A DNA stretch of 34,843 nt from Robertmurraya sp. GTDB taxonomy: Bacteria; Bacillota; Bacilli; Bacillales; Cytobacillaceae. Below are positions 9,302-19,498 of the stretch, in pieces. A program made the translations under genes and the position numbers. The notes under the pieces are model-generated. The model saw only the letters and a list, made by a program, of their open reading frames with translations, ran no database searches and was not told where the DNA came from. The DNA is taken from the NCBI GenBank assembly GCA_025451895.1, contig JANWJP010000057.1, forward strand, positions 1 to 34,843, read 5' to 3'. Within the stretch, counting starts at the first letter, position 1. Each line of letters begins with the position of its first letter.

Positions 9302-9626
9302 TTTTTCTCCCTCCAAATTAGTAGCTGTATCTATATCTCTGTGTAAGCACTGACAGGCATAGAACTGAAATCCTTATCAGTGAAAAATGAGATCGTCTTT
9401 TTCAATTATGGCCCTTCACGGTTTTTGAGCTCGCTTACACATCATCATAATCGAAGGTTAGGAGAATCCTCTCTCTAACCTTCGATTTTCTTTATTATCC
9501 TGTTAATCTGTCCTTTCAAACAGGTCAGTTAATTTTATCGTTATCGCTGGAAAAATTCGAGACATAAGTCATCCTTTTCCAAACACGATATTATTATAAC
9601 ATATTTTTTTGAAATTACGAGTTTTT
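9302..9626 (-). promoter_or_regulatory. citZ-icd intergenic region with promoter and long hairpin
   Basis: This 325-bp gap has an extended -10 box, TGTTATAAT (9601-9593), soon after the citZ stop, so icd may start its own transcript. Downstream a perfect 13-bp stem (9449-9461 with 9475-9487, AATCGAAGGTTAG) encloses a 13-nt loop. A smaller stem, CCTGTT/AACAGG, lies at 9499-9504 and 9519-9524. The long hairpin has T-rich sequence only on its plus-strand side, so on the icd transcript it would be a leader structure, not a normal terminator. Confidence 0.5.
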
Positions 9627-10745
9627 TTAACCTCTTTGTTCAATTGGTACATATTTTTGCATTCCAGGACCGACATATTCAGCACGCGGACGGATGAGAC
9701 GGTTGTTGGAATATTGCTCAAGAATATGAGCCAGCCATCCGCTCATGCGGCTTACTGCAAAAATTGGTGTAAATAAATCATGATCGATACCAAGGCTGTG
9801 ATAAACTGACGCAGAATAGAAGTCTACGTTTGGCGGTAAATTCTTTTGTCCTGTAACAATTTCTTCAATTCTTGTGGACATTTCATACCATTGCGGCTCG
9901 CCTGTAAGTCTGGTCAGTTTTTCTGACATTACTTTTAAGTGTTTCGCGCGGGGATCCCCTTTACGATACACGCGGTGACCGAATCCCATGATTTTTTCTT
10001 TATTGGCAAGTTTTTCGTTGATATATGAGTCAACACGGTCAATTGAACCGATTTCTGTCAGCATCTTCATAACCGCTTCATTGGCACCGCCGTGAAGAGG
10101 TCCTTTCAAAGCGCCGATTGCAGCTGTAATACCGGAATATACATCAGACAGAGTAGCTACGCAGACACGTGATGTAAATGTTGAAGCATTTAATTCATGG
10201 TCTGCATGAAGAACCAATGCTTTATTAAATGCTTCTTCAGCAATGGCATCCGGTTCTTTGCCTGACAGCATATACAGGAAATTAGCTGCAAAGCTTAAAT
10301 CTTTACGTGGTGCTACAGGCTCCAAGCCTTTTCTGATACGTGCAAAGGATGTTACAACGGTTGGAACTTTTGCTTGAAGTCTGATTGCCTTACGATAGTT
10401 TGCTTCAGCATCCATTACGTCTGCTTCCTCATCGTAAAGGCCAAGCATAGAGATTGCTGTGCGGAGTGCAGCCATTGGATGAACTTTGTCAATTGGATAC
10501 ATTTTAAAATGATCTAGTACTTCTTGAGGAATTTCTGCATTTTCAGCCAATTGAGTTTTCAATTCAGCCAATTCCAAGCTGTTCGGAAGTCTTCTGTGCC
10601 ATAGAAGATAGACTACTTCTTCAAAAGAGGCATTGTCAGCCAAATCATCGATATTATAACCAACATATGTCAATGTGTCATCGATGATTGAACTGATAGA
10701 AGATTCTGTTGCTACAACCCCTTCTAGACCACGTGTTACTGTCAT
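9627..10745 (-). CDS. citZ: Citrate synthase
   Basis: This enzyme condenses acetyl-CoA and oxaloacetate into citrate, the entry step of the TCA cycle. The 372-aa protein is the short Gram-positive type. Its catalytic residues are H218 (GPLHGGANEAV), H257 (GFGHRVYRKGDPR) and D308 (NVDFYSASVY). ATG 10745 follows AAAGGAGAG at 7 bases. It leads the citZ-icd-mdh series. The upstream region carries a TATAAT box and several small palindromes, discussed separately. In B. subtilis this gene is repressed by CcpC and CcpA and its leader is bound by aconitase; I could not identify a convincing CcpC box here. Confidence 0.97.
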   Translation of the reverse strand: MTVTRGLEGVVATESSISSIIDDTLTYVGYNIDDLADNASFEEVVYLLWHRRLPNSLELAELKTQLAENAEIPQEVLDHFKMYPIDKVHPMAALRTAISMLGLYDEEADVMDAEANYRKAIRLQAKVPTVVTSFARIRKGLEPVAPRKDLSFAANFLYMLSGKEPDAIAEEAFNKALVLHADHELNASTFTSRVCVATLSDVYSGITAAIGALKGPLHGGANEAVMKMLTEIGSIDRVDSYINEKLANKEKIMGFGHRVYRKGDPRAKHLKVMSEKLTRLTGEPQWYEMSTRIEEIVTGQKNLPPNVDFYSASVYHSLGIDHDLFTPIFAVSRMSGWLAHILEQYSNNRLIRPRAEYVGPGMQKYVPIEQRG

Positions 10746-10934
10746 AATACATCTCTCCTTTTCTTTTTAAAAATTTCCCCATACCCCAAATTTTTTGTCT
10801 GTAATTTATGTAGATTGGAGTCTACATATATTTTCAGAAAAATCTGAATTATATCTATATCGGTCAACCAGTGACCATTAAAGCCGGCAGAAAACTGCCA
10901 ACTACAGACCAATGTTAAGAGCGGTTTGACCGCA
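10746..10934 (-). promoter_or_regulatory. citZ promoter and palindrome-rich leader
   Basis: TATAAT at 10853-10848 (minus) is a good -10; TGGTCA 18 bases upstream is a weak -35. The implied leader of about 95 nt holds a perfect 8-bp hairpin, TATGTAGA/TCTACATA (10807-10814 with 10821-10828), with a 6-nt loop. Upstream of the -10 are three more short hairpins: GGTCA/TGACC (10862-10876), GGCAG/CTGCC (10886-10899) and GCGGT/ACCGC (10921-10933). CGGTCAA (10861-10867) can also pair with TTGACCG (10926-10932) across the group. Confidence 0.5.
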
Positions 10935-11138
10935 TTTAGTATACAATTAGCATGATTCGCTTGTTGGTGCAAAGAAAATGCTTTCAATTATATTAACACT
11001 ATTCCTATAGTTATAAAATTAATTTGTTTTCTGAATTCTAAATACAGCATTTATTATAAACAATTATCTGATTTTTGTGAATGAAAAAAGAACAAAAATG
11101 TCAAAAATTATTAGCATAACAAAACGAAAAAATCGCTG

Positions 11139-11159
11139 AACCCTTGAAAATAAAGGGTT
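11139..11159 (-). terminator. ytwI terminator
   Basis: Stem AACCCTT/AAGGGTT (7 bp, 7-nt loop) lies 56 bp beyond the ytwI stop, with a TTTTTT run slightly downstream on the minus strand (CAGCGATTTTTT). The spacing from stem to T-run is longer than ideal. Confidence 0.55.
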
Positions 11160-11214
11160 TTCCGCTAACGAAAAAATTTAAATTATGACAATATTGTTAA
11201 TGATTTAAGGCAGC

Positions 11215-11673
11215 TTATCGAAAAAATTCAAAAAATTTCATCACCGTATAGGCAATTCCTGCACCTATTAACGGTCCGACAGCCACCCCCTGAAACAAGG
11301 AAACAGCCAAAATCGTCCCGAAAACCAGGGCCGTTGTAATATGGGGATCCTTTGCCAACAGCGTCACGCCGCCCTTGGCAAGTAGCGCCACTGCCATTCC
11401 TGAAAGTAAAGCTATCCAGGCATACACAGATTTTAATGCATCAGCAAGATCTTTAAAGCCTATTTCACCGCTTGCAATCGGGGCCAGCACGGCAATGGTA
11501 ATGATCGTGACACCCCAATTGATTCCCCTTGATTGAATAAAAGTAAAGAACTTTGCATCAACCATCAACACTTTCAGGACAAGAAGAACGGTCACCGCAA
11601 CGAACAGTGATTGGTTTTTGGCAATATAACCGATTAATAAAAGAAGCAATAAAAAAGCAACAGACTCCGACAA
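11215..11673 (-). CDS. ytwI: YtwI, DUF441 integral membrane protein
   Basis: This small integral membrane protein of unknown function is 152 aa. About four hydrophobic helices can be seen: ESVAFLLLLLLIGYIA, SLFVAVTVLLVLKVL, WGVTIITIAVLAPIA and, later, WIALLSGMAVALLA together with TALVFGTILAVSLFQGVAVGPLIGAGIAY. Length and sequence style fit the DUF441 (UPF0756) family, placed beside citZ in B. subtilis as I recall. The start is TTG 11673 with AGAAAGAAGG upstream, a moderate site. No enzymatic motif is visible. Confidence 0.85.
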   Translation of the reverse strand: MSESVAFLLLLLLIGYIAKNQSLFVAVTVLLVLKVLMVDAKFFTFIQSRGINWGVTIITIAVLAPIASGEIGFKDLADALKSVYAWIALLSGMAVALLAKGGVTLLAKDPHITTALVFGTILAVSLFQGVAVGPLIGAGIAYTVMKFFEFFR

Positions 11674-12275
11674 TTGGATAACCTTCTTTCTTATTCTACA
11701 ATTTTAAACAGCTAAGAGGAAATATTTTATTTTACTTTTTGCTTCCCAAAACAAAAAATAATCTAAAAATATCATTTTTTGTTAATCTTTTCCTTTAGTT
11801 TACCCATTTAGTAAGATAACTTTATTACTATTTATGCCGATAATTATGTACAATTGTAACAGGTTTCAACCATTAAATAGAAAAAAGTGATAGTCTCTTT
11901 TTACAAAAGCAGGATTTTTTTATCATTAATTTTCTTTTTATCCGCTTACATTTATTGAAATTTGCAAAAACGCCTGTTTAAAATTGTCATGCATTTTCAA
12001 CTTTAAAAATTGTAAATCAAAGAAATTCATGACCAATCATGAAAATAATCTTTCCTTATTTCATATTGAACTTCCCTGCCTGCTCACTTCATTCCTTGAG
12101 GCAGTGGTCTTCTCACCGAAAGCGGCAAAATTACAATCAAGGGATTTTTCTCGATCTGAGGTAAACAATCATGTACACTTAAAGAATGGATTTGTTTTAT
12201 GCGGCGATTCTGACGAAGACGGCGGTTGATTTTTCTGTTACATATAATATCAATTTTAAGAAGGAGGGAAGAAAC
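11674..12275. promoter_or_regulatory. Divergent ytwI-ytvI intergenic region
   Basis: About 600 AT-rich bases lie between the divergent ytwI and ytvI. A perfect inverted repeat, TTCATGA-CCAA-TCATGAA (12026-12043), is the clearest element and could be an operator. CATATAAT (12241-12248) just before the ytvI ribosome site resembles a sigma-E -10 box, but no matching -35 is present. AAGGAGGG (12261-12268) sets the ytvI start. I see no gene in this stretch. Confidence 0.4.
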
Positions 12276-13391
12276 TTGAACAAAATGTATCTGCACCGTT
12301 TCCTCAGGTTCCTTGCGGTTATCGGAATAATTGTATTCGGGCTTCTTGGATTATATTATATTTCCAAACTAATTTACCCGTTTATTATCGGCTTTTTTAT
12401 GGCGTTACTGATTAACCCGCTTGTGAACCTGCTGGAAAGAAAGGCCAGACTGCCGAGGGCACTGGCGGTTCTAATCGGATTAGTGATTATTTTTGCAGTT
12501 TTCGCAGGATTAATCACCCTGCTTATTGCTGAAATAATTTCCGGAGCAAATTACTTGGCAGATGTGGTTCCGCGCCAGCTGGAAACATTAATCAATCATC
12601 TGGAGCATTTTATTGCTTCGCAAATTATTCCATTGTATAACCAAATTGCCAATCTATTTGACAGTCTGGATTCCGGGCAGCAGGATACCATTCTGACAAC
12701 AATTGAAAACGCCGGTAATGCGATCGTGACATCGGGAGGGCAATTCCTGAAAAGTTTTTTTGAAAAAATACCTGACTTTTTCAGTTGGATTCCCAATGCT
12801 GCATCAGTTTTTATTTTTTCTTTGCTTGGCACTTTTTTCATCAGCAAAGATTGGGACCGTCTGAAGTCCATGGCCGCGAAATGGGTGCCAACCAGGGCAA
12901 AATCAAGCAGTAAAACGGTTTATGAAGACCTGAAAAAGGCCTTGTTCGGATTTGTCAAAGCACAGCTTACTCTTGTGTCAATGACTACCGTAATCATCCT
13001 CGTCGGTTTGCTGATTTTGCGGGTTGATCACGCCGTTCTGATTGCCCTTATAGCAGGTGTGCTCGACCTCCTTCCTTATCTGGGCACGGGACTTGTATTT
13101 GTTCCCTGGATTATTTATGAATTTATTACGGGGGGAACCGGATTAGCGATTGGACTGACTGTTCTTTATGTCGTTGTCCTTGTCCAAAGGCAGCTGGTGG
13201 AACCGAAAATACTTTCAACCAATATCGGGATGGATCCCCTTGCGACACTTGTAGCTTTGTTTGTCGGCTTCAAATTGTTCGGTTTTCTCGGCTTGATTGT
13301 CGGCCCCGTTACCCTTGTCTTTTTGACAACTCTTCACCGGGCCAAGGTTTTTCAAGATATTTGGAAATATATAAAAGGAAAAGAAGCTTAA
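12276..13391 (+). CDS. ytvI: YtvI, AI-2E transporter family sporulation membrane protein
   Basis: This polytopic membrane protein belongs to the AI-2E exporter/PerM-like family; the B. subtilis member is annotated as a sporulation integral membrane protein. The 371-aa sequence shows two N-terminal helices (FLAVIGIIVFGLLGLYYI, LIYPFIIGFFMALLI), a third near LAVLIGLVIIFAVFAGLI, a soluble region, and four or five C-terminal helices. Family motifs include LLPYLGTGLVFVPW and RQLVEPKILSTNIGMDPL. The start is TTG 12276, with AAGGAGGG 7 bases upstream; the 30 residues in front are upstream leader sequence. It points away from its neighbours and ends at a strong terminator. The transported compound is unknown. 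Confidence 0.9.
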   Translation: MNKMYLHRFLRFLAVIGIIVFGLLGLYYISKLIYPFIIGFFMALLINPLVNLLERKARLPRALAVLIGLVIIFAVFAGLITLLIAEIISGANYLADVVPRQLETLINHLEHFIASQIIPLYNQIANLFDSLDSGQQDTILTTIENAGNAIVTSGGQFLKSFFEKIPDFFSWIPNAASVFIFSLLGTFFISKDWDRLKSMAAKWVPTRAKSSSKTVYEDLKKALFGFVKAQLTLVSMTTVIILVGLLILRVDHAVLIALIAGVLDLLPYLGTGLVFVPWIIYEFITGGTGLAIGLTVLYVVVLVQRQLVEPKILSTNIGMDPLATLVALFVGFKLFGFLGLIVGPVTLVFLTTLHRAKVFQDIWKYIKGKEA

Positions 13392-13440
13392 GCCCCATTC
13401 GGCGTATTTTATCCGTTAAAGCAATAAAATAATAAGAACA

Positions 13441-13475
13441 AAAAACGTCAGTCTGTTTCAGGCTGACGTTTTTTA
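13441..13475 (+). terminator. ytvI terminator (possibly bidirectional)
   Basis: AAAAACGTCAG-t-CTG, loop TTT, CAG-g-CTGACGTTTTT forms a 15-pair stem with one T-G wobble, followed by TTTTTT on the plus strand. The A-run before it could also end the fxsA transcript coming from the other side. Confidence 0.92.
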
Positions 13476-13628
13476 TCTTAAATTAAGGGTGAAATGATTC
13501 CCGGCTGCACCTTGCAAAACAACAAATATATTAATCAGGGGAACGGCAGCCCGTCTTACCGCCGCTTCCGGTCTCCTGCCTGTTTTATGTATCAAACAGG
13601 AATGTTCAAAAACATTCTTGAAACTGCC

Positions 13629-14018
13629 TTATCTTATAATCGTGATCGTACCTCTTTCCAGCCATTTAGCCATCCACTTTTTAAGGAGCTTTTTAAATAA
13701 TCTTCTTGTAACAGGAACCAAAAGAAACAATCCGAGCACATCTGTTAAAAATCCCGGCATTAATAAAAAAATTCCCCCGGATAAAACACATATACCGTCT
13801 AAAATTGCTTCTCCGGGCAACCGGCCAAATTGCATTTCAAACCTGGCTTTTTTTACAGTCTCCAATCCTTCCTTTTTAGCTAAATAAGCCCCCAAAAAGC
13901 CCGTTGCGACAATGAGGGCTACAGTCGGCAATACTCCGATCGTTTTACCTGCAAAAAGAAGAATACCTATTTCAACGGCAGGGATAACAATTAAGAAAAA
14001 CAGTAAATACCGCACCAT
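13629..14018 (-). CDS. fxsA: FxsA family membrane protein
   Basis: FxsA is a small cytoplasmic-membrane protein; the E. coli member interferes with phage T7 exclusion by the F plasmid, but its normal role is unclear. The 129-aa protein starts with a helix (YLLFFLIVIPAVEIGILLF) and has a second hydrophobic helix (VLPTVALIVATGFLGAYLA). A linker with RFEMQFGRLPGEAILDG follows, then a hairpin of hydrophobic segments (CVLSGGIFLLMPGFLTDVLGL) with the family's PGFLTD motif and a basic tail (RRLFKKLLKKW). ATG 14018 follows GGAGG at short spacing. It sits downstream of pyk beyond a terminator. Confidence 0.9.
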   Translation of the reverse strand: MVRYLLFFLIVIPAVEIGILLFAGKTIGVLPTVALIVATGFLGAYLAKKEGLETVKKARFEMQFGRLPGEAILDGICVLSGGIFLLMPGFLTDVLGLFLLVPVTRRLFKKLLKKWMAKWLERGTITIIR

Positions 14019-14085
14019 TTTGCCTCCAGTCTTTATCTTGATCCTACTTTACAAAATGCCTGAAAAAAGCGCAAGAAAAGTGCAG

Positions 14086-14129
14086 TAATTGCCGGGGGCT
14101 TTTCACGATTCCGCATTTTCCGGCAATTA
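14086..14129. repeat. Perfect 10-bp inverted repeat between pyk and fxsA
   Basis: TAATTGCCGG (14086-14095) and CCGGCAATTA (14120-14129) are exact complements separated by 24 bases, with TTTTTT following on the plus strand only. It lies in the short space upstream of fxsA, so it could be an operator or leader structure for that gene. Confidence 0.5.
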
Positions 14130-14157
14130 TTTTTTACAGTGGAATCCCCCAAAAATA

Positions 14158-14191
14158 AAGTCTGACCCGGAAAAAACATCCGGTCAGACTT
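14158..14191 (-). terminator. pfkA-pyk terminator
   Basis: AAGTCTGACC-GG stem (14158-14170 with 14180-14191, one bulged base) is followed on the minus strand by TTTATTTTT. It is 28 bp after the pyk stop. Confidence 0.9.
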
Positions 14192-14219
14192 ATTTATTCT
14201 TGTTTCATTTTAGGTAAAA

Positions 14220-15980
14220 TTACAGAACGCGGGCATGTCCGCTGTAAACTACACCCCTTTTGGCATCAACCGTAATTTCCTGGCCGTCCCGCAACAAAGC
14301 GGTTGCCTTTTTTGCACCGACTATAACCGGAATCCCCAGATTCAATCCGACAACAGCAGCATGGCTTGTCAAGCCGCCTTCTTCTGTGATCACGGCAATA
14401 CAATCCTCCATGAAAGGAACAAAATCTGCGTCAGTGCTTGTCGTAACAAGGATTTTCTCTTTTGTTCCTTTTGCCTCAACTTCCTGTAACGTACGGGCAA
14501 TAACTACTTTGCCAAAAGCAGATTTACGGCCAATTCCCTGGGCTTTTACAAGAATATCCCCCACTACATGGATTTTCATTAAATTGGTTGTTCCGGATTC
14601 TCCCACAGGCACGCCGGCTGTGATTACGACAAGGTCGCCTTCTTTAATAATTTCACTTCGAAGGCTTTCATCCACTGCCACATCAAGCATTTCATCAATG
14701 GTAGTCGACTCCTTGGACAAACGGGGATAAACACCCCATACCAGAGCAAGTCTTCTTAAAACACTTTCATGGGTGGTTACCGCTATAATGGGAGCCTTAG
14801 GGCGATACTTGGCAACCATGGAAGCAGTATGCCCGCTTTCAGTTGGAGTAATAATAGCTTTTACGTTGAGATTTAAAGCTGTATGTGCGACCGATTGGCA
14901 GATAGCATCGGTTATATTATGCTCTGTATCCTTGCTCCGGTTCGTTAAAATCCTTTTATGATCGAGGGCGGTTTCCGCACGGGAAGCTATGTTATGCATC
15001 GTTTGCACAGCTTCTACCGGATACATGCCTGCTGCCGTTTCTCCCGACAACATAATGGCATCTGTCCCGTCAAATATTGCATTAGCAACATCACTGGCTT
15101 CCGCACGTGTCGGACGCGGATTTCTCTGCATGGAATCAAGCATTTGCGTGGCAGTAATCACCGGTTTGCCCAAATGATTACATTTTCTAATCAAAAGCTT
15201 TTGCACAAGCGGAACCTCTTCTGCAGGAATCTCCACTCCTAAGTCTCCCCGGGCCACCATCAAACCGTCAGAGAGTTCCAAAATTTCATCAATATTTTCC
15301 ACACCTTCACGGTTTTCTATTTTAGGAATGATATGTATATGTTCTCCGCCGTTCTTTTCCAGCAAATTGCGGATTTCCAAAACATCGGAACCCCGTCTTA
15401 CAAAAGATGCCGCAATAAAATTCACTTTATGCTCTATTCCAAACATGATGTCGGCAGCATCCTTTTCGGTAATCCCCGGCAATCTGACCGAAACACCCGG
15501 GACATTTACACCTTTTTTATTCTTTAAAATACCTCCGTTAAGAATCTTTGTATGAATTTCCTGTTGTTCCTTATCAATTTTCGTTACTTCAAGCCCAATT
15601 AAACCATCGTCCAAAAGAATCCTTGAACCGATTTGAACATCATCAATCAGGCCCTCATAGGTGACTGAAATTTTTTGGGGAGTCCCGAGTACTTCTTTCA
15701 TGGAAATAATGACTGAATCCCCGGTTTTTAGCTCAATCGCACCTTCCTCCATATTATGAGTGCGAATTTCCGGTCCTTTTGTATCTAAAAGAATAGCGAC
15801 GTTTTTATTCGTCAATCTTTCTGCTTCTCTGATGTTTTTAATTCTCTGCCCATGTTCTTCGTAATCCCCGTGTGAAAAGTTCAATCGGGCTACATTCATA
15901 CCGGCTTCGATTAATTTGCACAGCATTTCCACACTTTCGCTGGCCGGTCCAATGGTACAGACAATTTTAGTTTTTCGCAT
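14220..15980 (-). CDS. pyk: Pyruvate kinase with C-terminal PEP-utiliser domain
   Basis: This enzyme converts PEP and ADP to pyruvate and ATP, the last glycolytic step. At 586 aa it has the Bacillus form with an extra C-terminal domain; other pyruvate kinases are near 470 aa. The barrel shows [18 protein letters not shown], the catalytic-lysine region [21 protein letters not shown] and the signature region [12 protein letters not shown]. The extra domain (about 480-586) resembles the PEP-synthase mobile domain ([13 protein letters not shown]). AAGGAGG precedes ATG 15980. It lies 32 bp after pfkA, so the two form one glycolytic transcription unit ending at the terminator downstream. Confidence 0.97.
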   Translation of the reverse strand: MRKTKIVCTIGPASESVEMLCKLIEAGMNVARLNFSHGDYEEHGQRIKNIREAERLTNKNVAILLDTKGPEIRTHNMEEGAIELKTGDSVIISMKEVLGTPQKISVTYEGLIDDVQIGSRILLDDGLIGLEVTKIDKEQQEIHTKILNGGILKNKKGVNVPGVSVRLPGITEKDAADIMFGIEHKVNFIAASFVRRGSDVLEIRNLLEKNGGEHIHIIPKIENREGVENIDEILELSDGLMVARGDLGVEIPAEEVPLVQKLLIRKCNHLGKPVITATQMLDSMQRNPRPTRAEASDVANAIFDGTDAIMLSGETAAGMYPVEAVQTMHNIASRAETALDHKRILTNRSKDTEHNITDAICQSVAHTALNLNVKAIITPTESGHTASMVAKYRPKAPIIAVTTHESVLRRLALVWGVYPRLSKESTTIDEMLDVAVDESLRSEIIKEGDLVVITAGVPVGESGTTNLMKIHVVGDILVKAQGIGRKSAFGKVVIARTLQEVEAKGTKEKILVTTSTDADFVPFMEDCIAVITEEGGLTSHAAVVGLNLGIPVIVGAKKATALLRDGQEITVDAKRGVVYSGHARVL

Positions 15981-16012
15981 CTAAAATAAAACCTCCTTAG
16001 TTCCCCCGTCCG

Positions 16013-17299
<1,287 letters not shown>

Positions 17300-17337
17300 A
17301 AAATCGGGGGAAAACCTCACATCTTCCTCCCGATTTT
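17300..17337 (-). terminator. accDA terminator
   Basis: Stem AAAATCGGG-GG (17300-17310) with CCTCCCGATTTT (17326-17337) contains one G-T wobble and a loop of about 15 nt. It lies 4 bp after the accA stop. The T-run on the minus strand is short (GATTTTCC). Confidence 0.65.
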
Positions 17338-17341
17338 ATCA

Positions 17342-18322
17342 TTATGATTGAATTTCTATATACTCACCGGCAACTGTATAACGGCCAATTGCCCGGTATT
17401 TATTATATCTTTGCGCGATTAACTCTTCCTCTGACAAAGGAAGCAATTGTTTAAGCGAACGCCGGAGAACCTCTTCAATTGCTTTGCTTTGGAGAACTGT
17501 ATCCTTATGGGCTCCCCCTTTTACTTCGGGAATAATTTCATCAATAATGTCCAACTCTTTAAGATCCGGGGCAGTAATTTTCATTTTTTCTGCCGCGACT
17601 TTAGCTTTGCCTGCATCCCTCCATAGAATGGAAGCGGCTCCTTCCGGAGAAATAACGGAATATGTGGAATTCTCCAGCATATGCAGATGGTTACCCACAC
17701 CCAGAGCCAGCGCGCCGCCGCTTCCTCCTTCCCCGATTACTATACAAATAACAGGAACCCTTAATCCGGCCATTTCAAAAAGATTCCTCGCAATCGCTTC
17801 ACTTTGTCCTCTTTCCTCGGCTGCCTTGCCGGGATATGCTCCCTTTGTATCAATGAAAGTAATAATGGGGCGGCGGAATTTTTCCGCTTGTTTCATAAGC
17901 CTTAACGCTTTTCGGTATCCTTCCGGATGGGGCATCCCAAAATTCCGGCGGATATTTTCTTTAGTATCTTTACCCCTTTGGTGACCAATTATTGTCACAG
18001 GGAGGCCGTGGAATTTTGCAATCCCGCCGACAATTGCTTCATCGTCACCAAAATTGCGATCTCCGTGGCACTCAAAAAAATCTGTGAACAACAGGGGAAC
18101 ATAATCTAAAGTAGTCGGGCGCTGGGGATGGCGGGCAATCTGAACTCTGTCCCAAGGCTTGAGATTTTCATAAATATCCCTTTCAAGCTTTTCTAACCGG
18201 GCTTCAAGTTTGGCGATTTCTTCCGTCAAATCGACTTCTGTTTTTGCAGTAAACTCTTTCAGCTCGGCTATTTTCTTTTTCAATTCAAGAACGGGTTTTT
18301 CAAATTCCAATTCGCCTACCAT
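17342..18322 (-). CDS. accA: Acetyl-CoA carboxylase carboxyltransferase, alpha subunit
   Basis: With AccD this subunit moves carboxyl from biotin to acetyl-CoA, making malonyl-CoA for fatty acid synthesis. The 326-aa protein has the N-terminal helical part ([12 protein letters not shown]), the [12 protein letters not shown] segment and the crotonase-fold core with [11 protein letters not shown] and [14 protein letters not shown] 18322 overlaps the accD stop by 7 bases, so the two subunits are translationally coupled, as expected for a fixed complex. The biotin subunits accB/accC are not in this window. Confidence 0.97.
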   Translation of the reverse strand: MVGELEFEKPVLELKKKIAELKEFTAKTEVDLTEEIAKLEARLEKLERDIYENLKPWDRVQIARHPQRPTTLDYVPLLFTDFFECHGDRNFGDDEAIVGGIAKFHGLPVTIIGHQRGKDTKENIRRNFGMPHPEGYRKALRLMKQAEKFRRPIITFIDTKGAYPGKAAEERGQSEAIARNLFEMAGLRVPVICIVIGEGGSGGALALGVGNHLHMLENSTYSVISPEGAASILWRDAGKAKVAAEKMKITAPDLKELDIIDEIIPEVKGGAHKDTVLQSKAIEEVLRRSLKQLLPLSEEELIAQRYNKYRAIGRYTVAGEYIEIQS

Positions 18323-19188
18323 TCCACATCGCCTCCTGACTCATGAATATCAAGGATATTTGCGATTTTCTCCCTCAGCTCTGCCCTTGGAATCACTGCA
18401 TCCAATTGCCCCCGTTTGAGAAGAAATTCAGCTGTTTGAAAATCGGACGGCAATTTCTCGCGAATCGTCTGCTCAATAATTCTTCTGCCAGCAAAGCCGA
18501 TTAATGCACCCGGCTCTGCCAGGTTGTAATCTCCTAATGAAGCAAAGCTGGCAGACACTCCTCCTGTCGTCGGATGGGTCATAATTGTAATAATCAACCC
18601 GCCGTTATTACTGTACTTTTTCAAGGCAGCGCTGGTCTTTGCCATTTGCATTAAACTAAGGACACCTTCCTGCATTCTTGCCCCGCCTGAAGCAGTAAAG
18701 ATGATAAACGGAAGTGACCATTCATCCGCTTTTTCAATTGCTCTCGTAATTTTTTCGCCGACTACGGAACCCATACTTCCCATCCTGAAAGTAGAGTCCA
18801 TTACTGCAACAACTGCCTCATGACCGTCGACAAGTCCTTTTCCGACAACAACGGCTTCATTTATATCCGTTTTCTTCCGATCCTGCTCAAGTTTCTCAAT
18901 ATACTCCGGAAAGTTCAACGGATTCCCTGACATCATGTCTTGATCAAATTCCGAAAAACTCCCCTCATCGAGAAAACTTTCCAATCTTTCTCTGGCATTC
19001 ATTGGATAATGATAGCCACACTCCAGGCAAACCTTTAAATTCTTAGCCAATTCCTTGGAATACATAATTTTCTTGCACTGAGGGCACTTGCTCATAATTC
19101 CTTCCGGAACATCCTGTTGCAACCTTGTGGAAGGAATAGTTGCATATTTCTTCTTCTTCGTATTTTTAGTAAACAAATCTTTCAGCAA
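18316..19188 (-). CDS. accD: Acetyl-CoA carboxylase carboxyltransferase, beta subunit
   Basis: This is the zinc-ribbon partner of AccA in the carboxyltransferase. The 290-aa protein has a four-cysteine zinc site at C35, C38, C54 and C57 (CPQCKK, CLECGYH). The crotonase-like core shows [20 protein letters not shown] and [17 protein letters not shown]. The start is TTG 19188, with GGGGAGG 7 bases upstream. The gene follows a 310-bp region holding a -10 box and a perfect palindrome, and it lies next to a GntR-type regulator, so this is the likely control point for the pair. Confidence 0.97.
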   Translation of the reverse strand: MLKDLFTKNTKKKKYATIPSTRLQQDVPEGIMSKCPQCKKIMYSKELAKNLKVCLECGYHYPMNARERLESFLDEGSFSEFDQDMMSGNPLNFPEYIEKLEQDRKKTDINEAVVVGKGLVDGHEAVVAVMDSTFRMGSMGSVVGEKITRAIEKADEWSLPFIIFTASGGARMQEGVLSLMQMAKTSAALKKYSNNGGLIITIMTHPTTGGVSASFASLGDYNLAEPGALIGFAGRRIIEQTIREKLPSDFQTAEFLLKRGQLDAVIPRAELREKIANILDIHESGGDVEW

Positions 19189-19315
19189 AACAAAACCTCC
19201 CCAAAACTAAGACTTTTCACCTAATTCTGCAAACAAAGGAAGTTCTATCCTTGCGGACGTAATTCCACAGAAACCGGCCTTCACCGAGAATTAAGTGTTG
19301 GGAAAAACAAACCAT

Positions 19316-19346
19316 TTTATACCACCAGTGGTCAGACCACCCGGTA
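19316..19346 (-). promoter_or_regulatory. accDA promoter with FadR/VanR-type palindromic operator
   Basis: GTGGTCAGACCAC (19328-19340) is a perfect odd palindrome carrying the TGGTNNNACCA core used by many FadR/VanR-class GntR regulators; outer TACC/GGTA (19320-19323, 19343-19346) extend the symmetry. The -10 box TATAAA (19321-19316, minus) lies just downstream, so the palindrome would cover the spacer and -35, a repressor position. The gene for a GntR regulator ends about 150 bp away. Binding is inferred. Confidence 0.6.
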
Positions 19347-19370
19347 AAAAAATAATGCCTTAAAAAAGGC
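19346..19370 (-). terminator. Terminator after the GntR regulator gene
   Basis: GCCTT (19357-19361) and AAGGC (19366-19370) form a short stem with a 4-nt loop, followed on the minus strand by ATTATTTTTTT. It separates the ytsJ-regulator transcript from the accDA promoter just beyond. Confidence 0.65.
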
Positions 19371-19498
19371 TTGTTTTTTACTATTTCAACTGGTCCTGCT
19401 GCTCCCGCAAAAAGCCTGCGGGGCCAACGCGCTCTGAAATTGGCCAACTTAATTATATCTAACCATCTATTTAATTATTTAACAATCGTATAAATTTC

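Noticed and set aside
10861-10933. tRNA-like cloverleaf (outer stem enclosing small hairpins)
   Set aside because: No T-loop, anticodon arm or CCA-like end; arm lengths are wrong for a tRNA.
10742-10987. 81-codon frame ending at the citZ start
   Set aside because: It spans the citZ promoter, palindromes and ribosome site and has no ribosome site of its own.
14260-14730. 156-codon frame opposite pyk
   Set aside because: Shadow of the pyk coding frame, serine- and threonine-rich as expected of an antisense frame.
17484-17984. 166-codon frame opposite accA
   Set aside because: Shadow of the strong accA coding frame.
19217-19447. 76-codon frame in the accD upstream region
   Set aside because: It covers the promoter and palindrome, with no ribosome site or conserved features.
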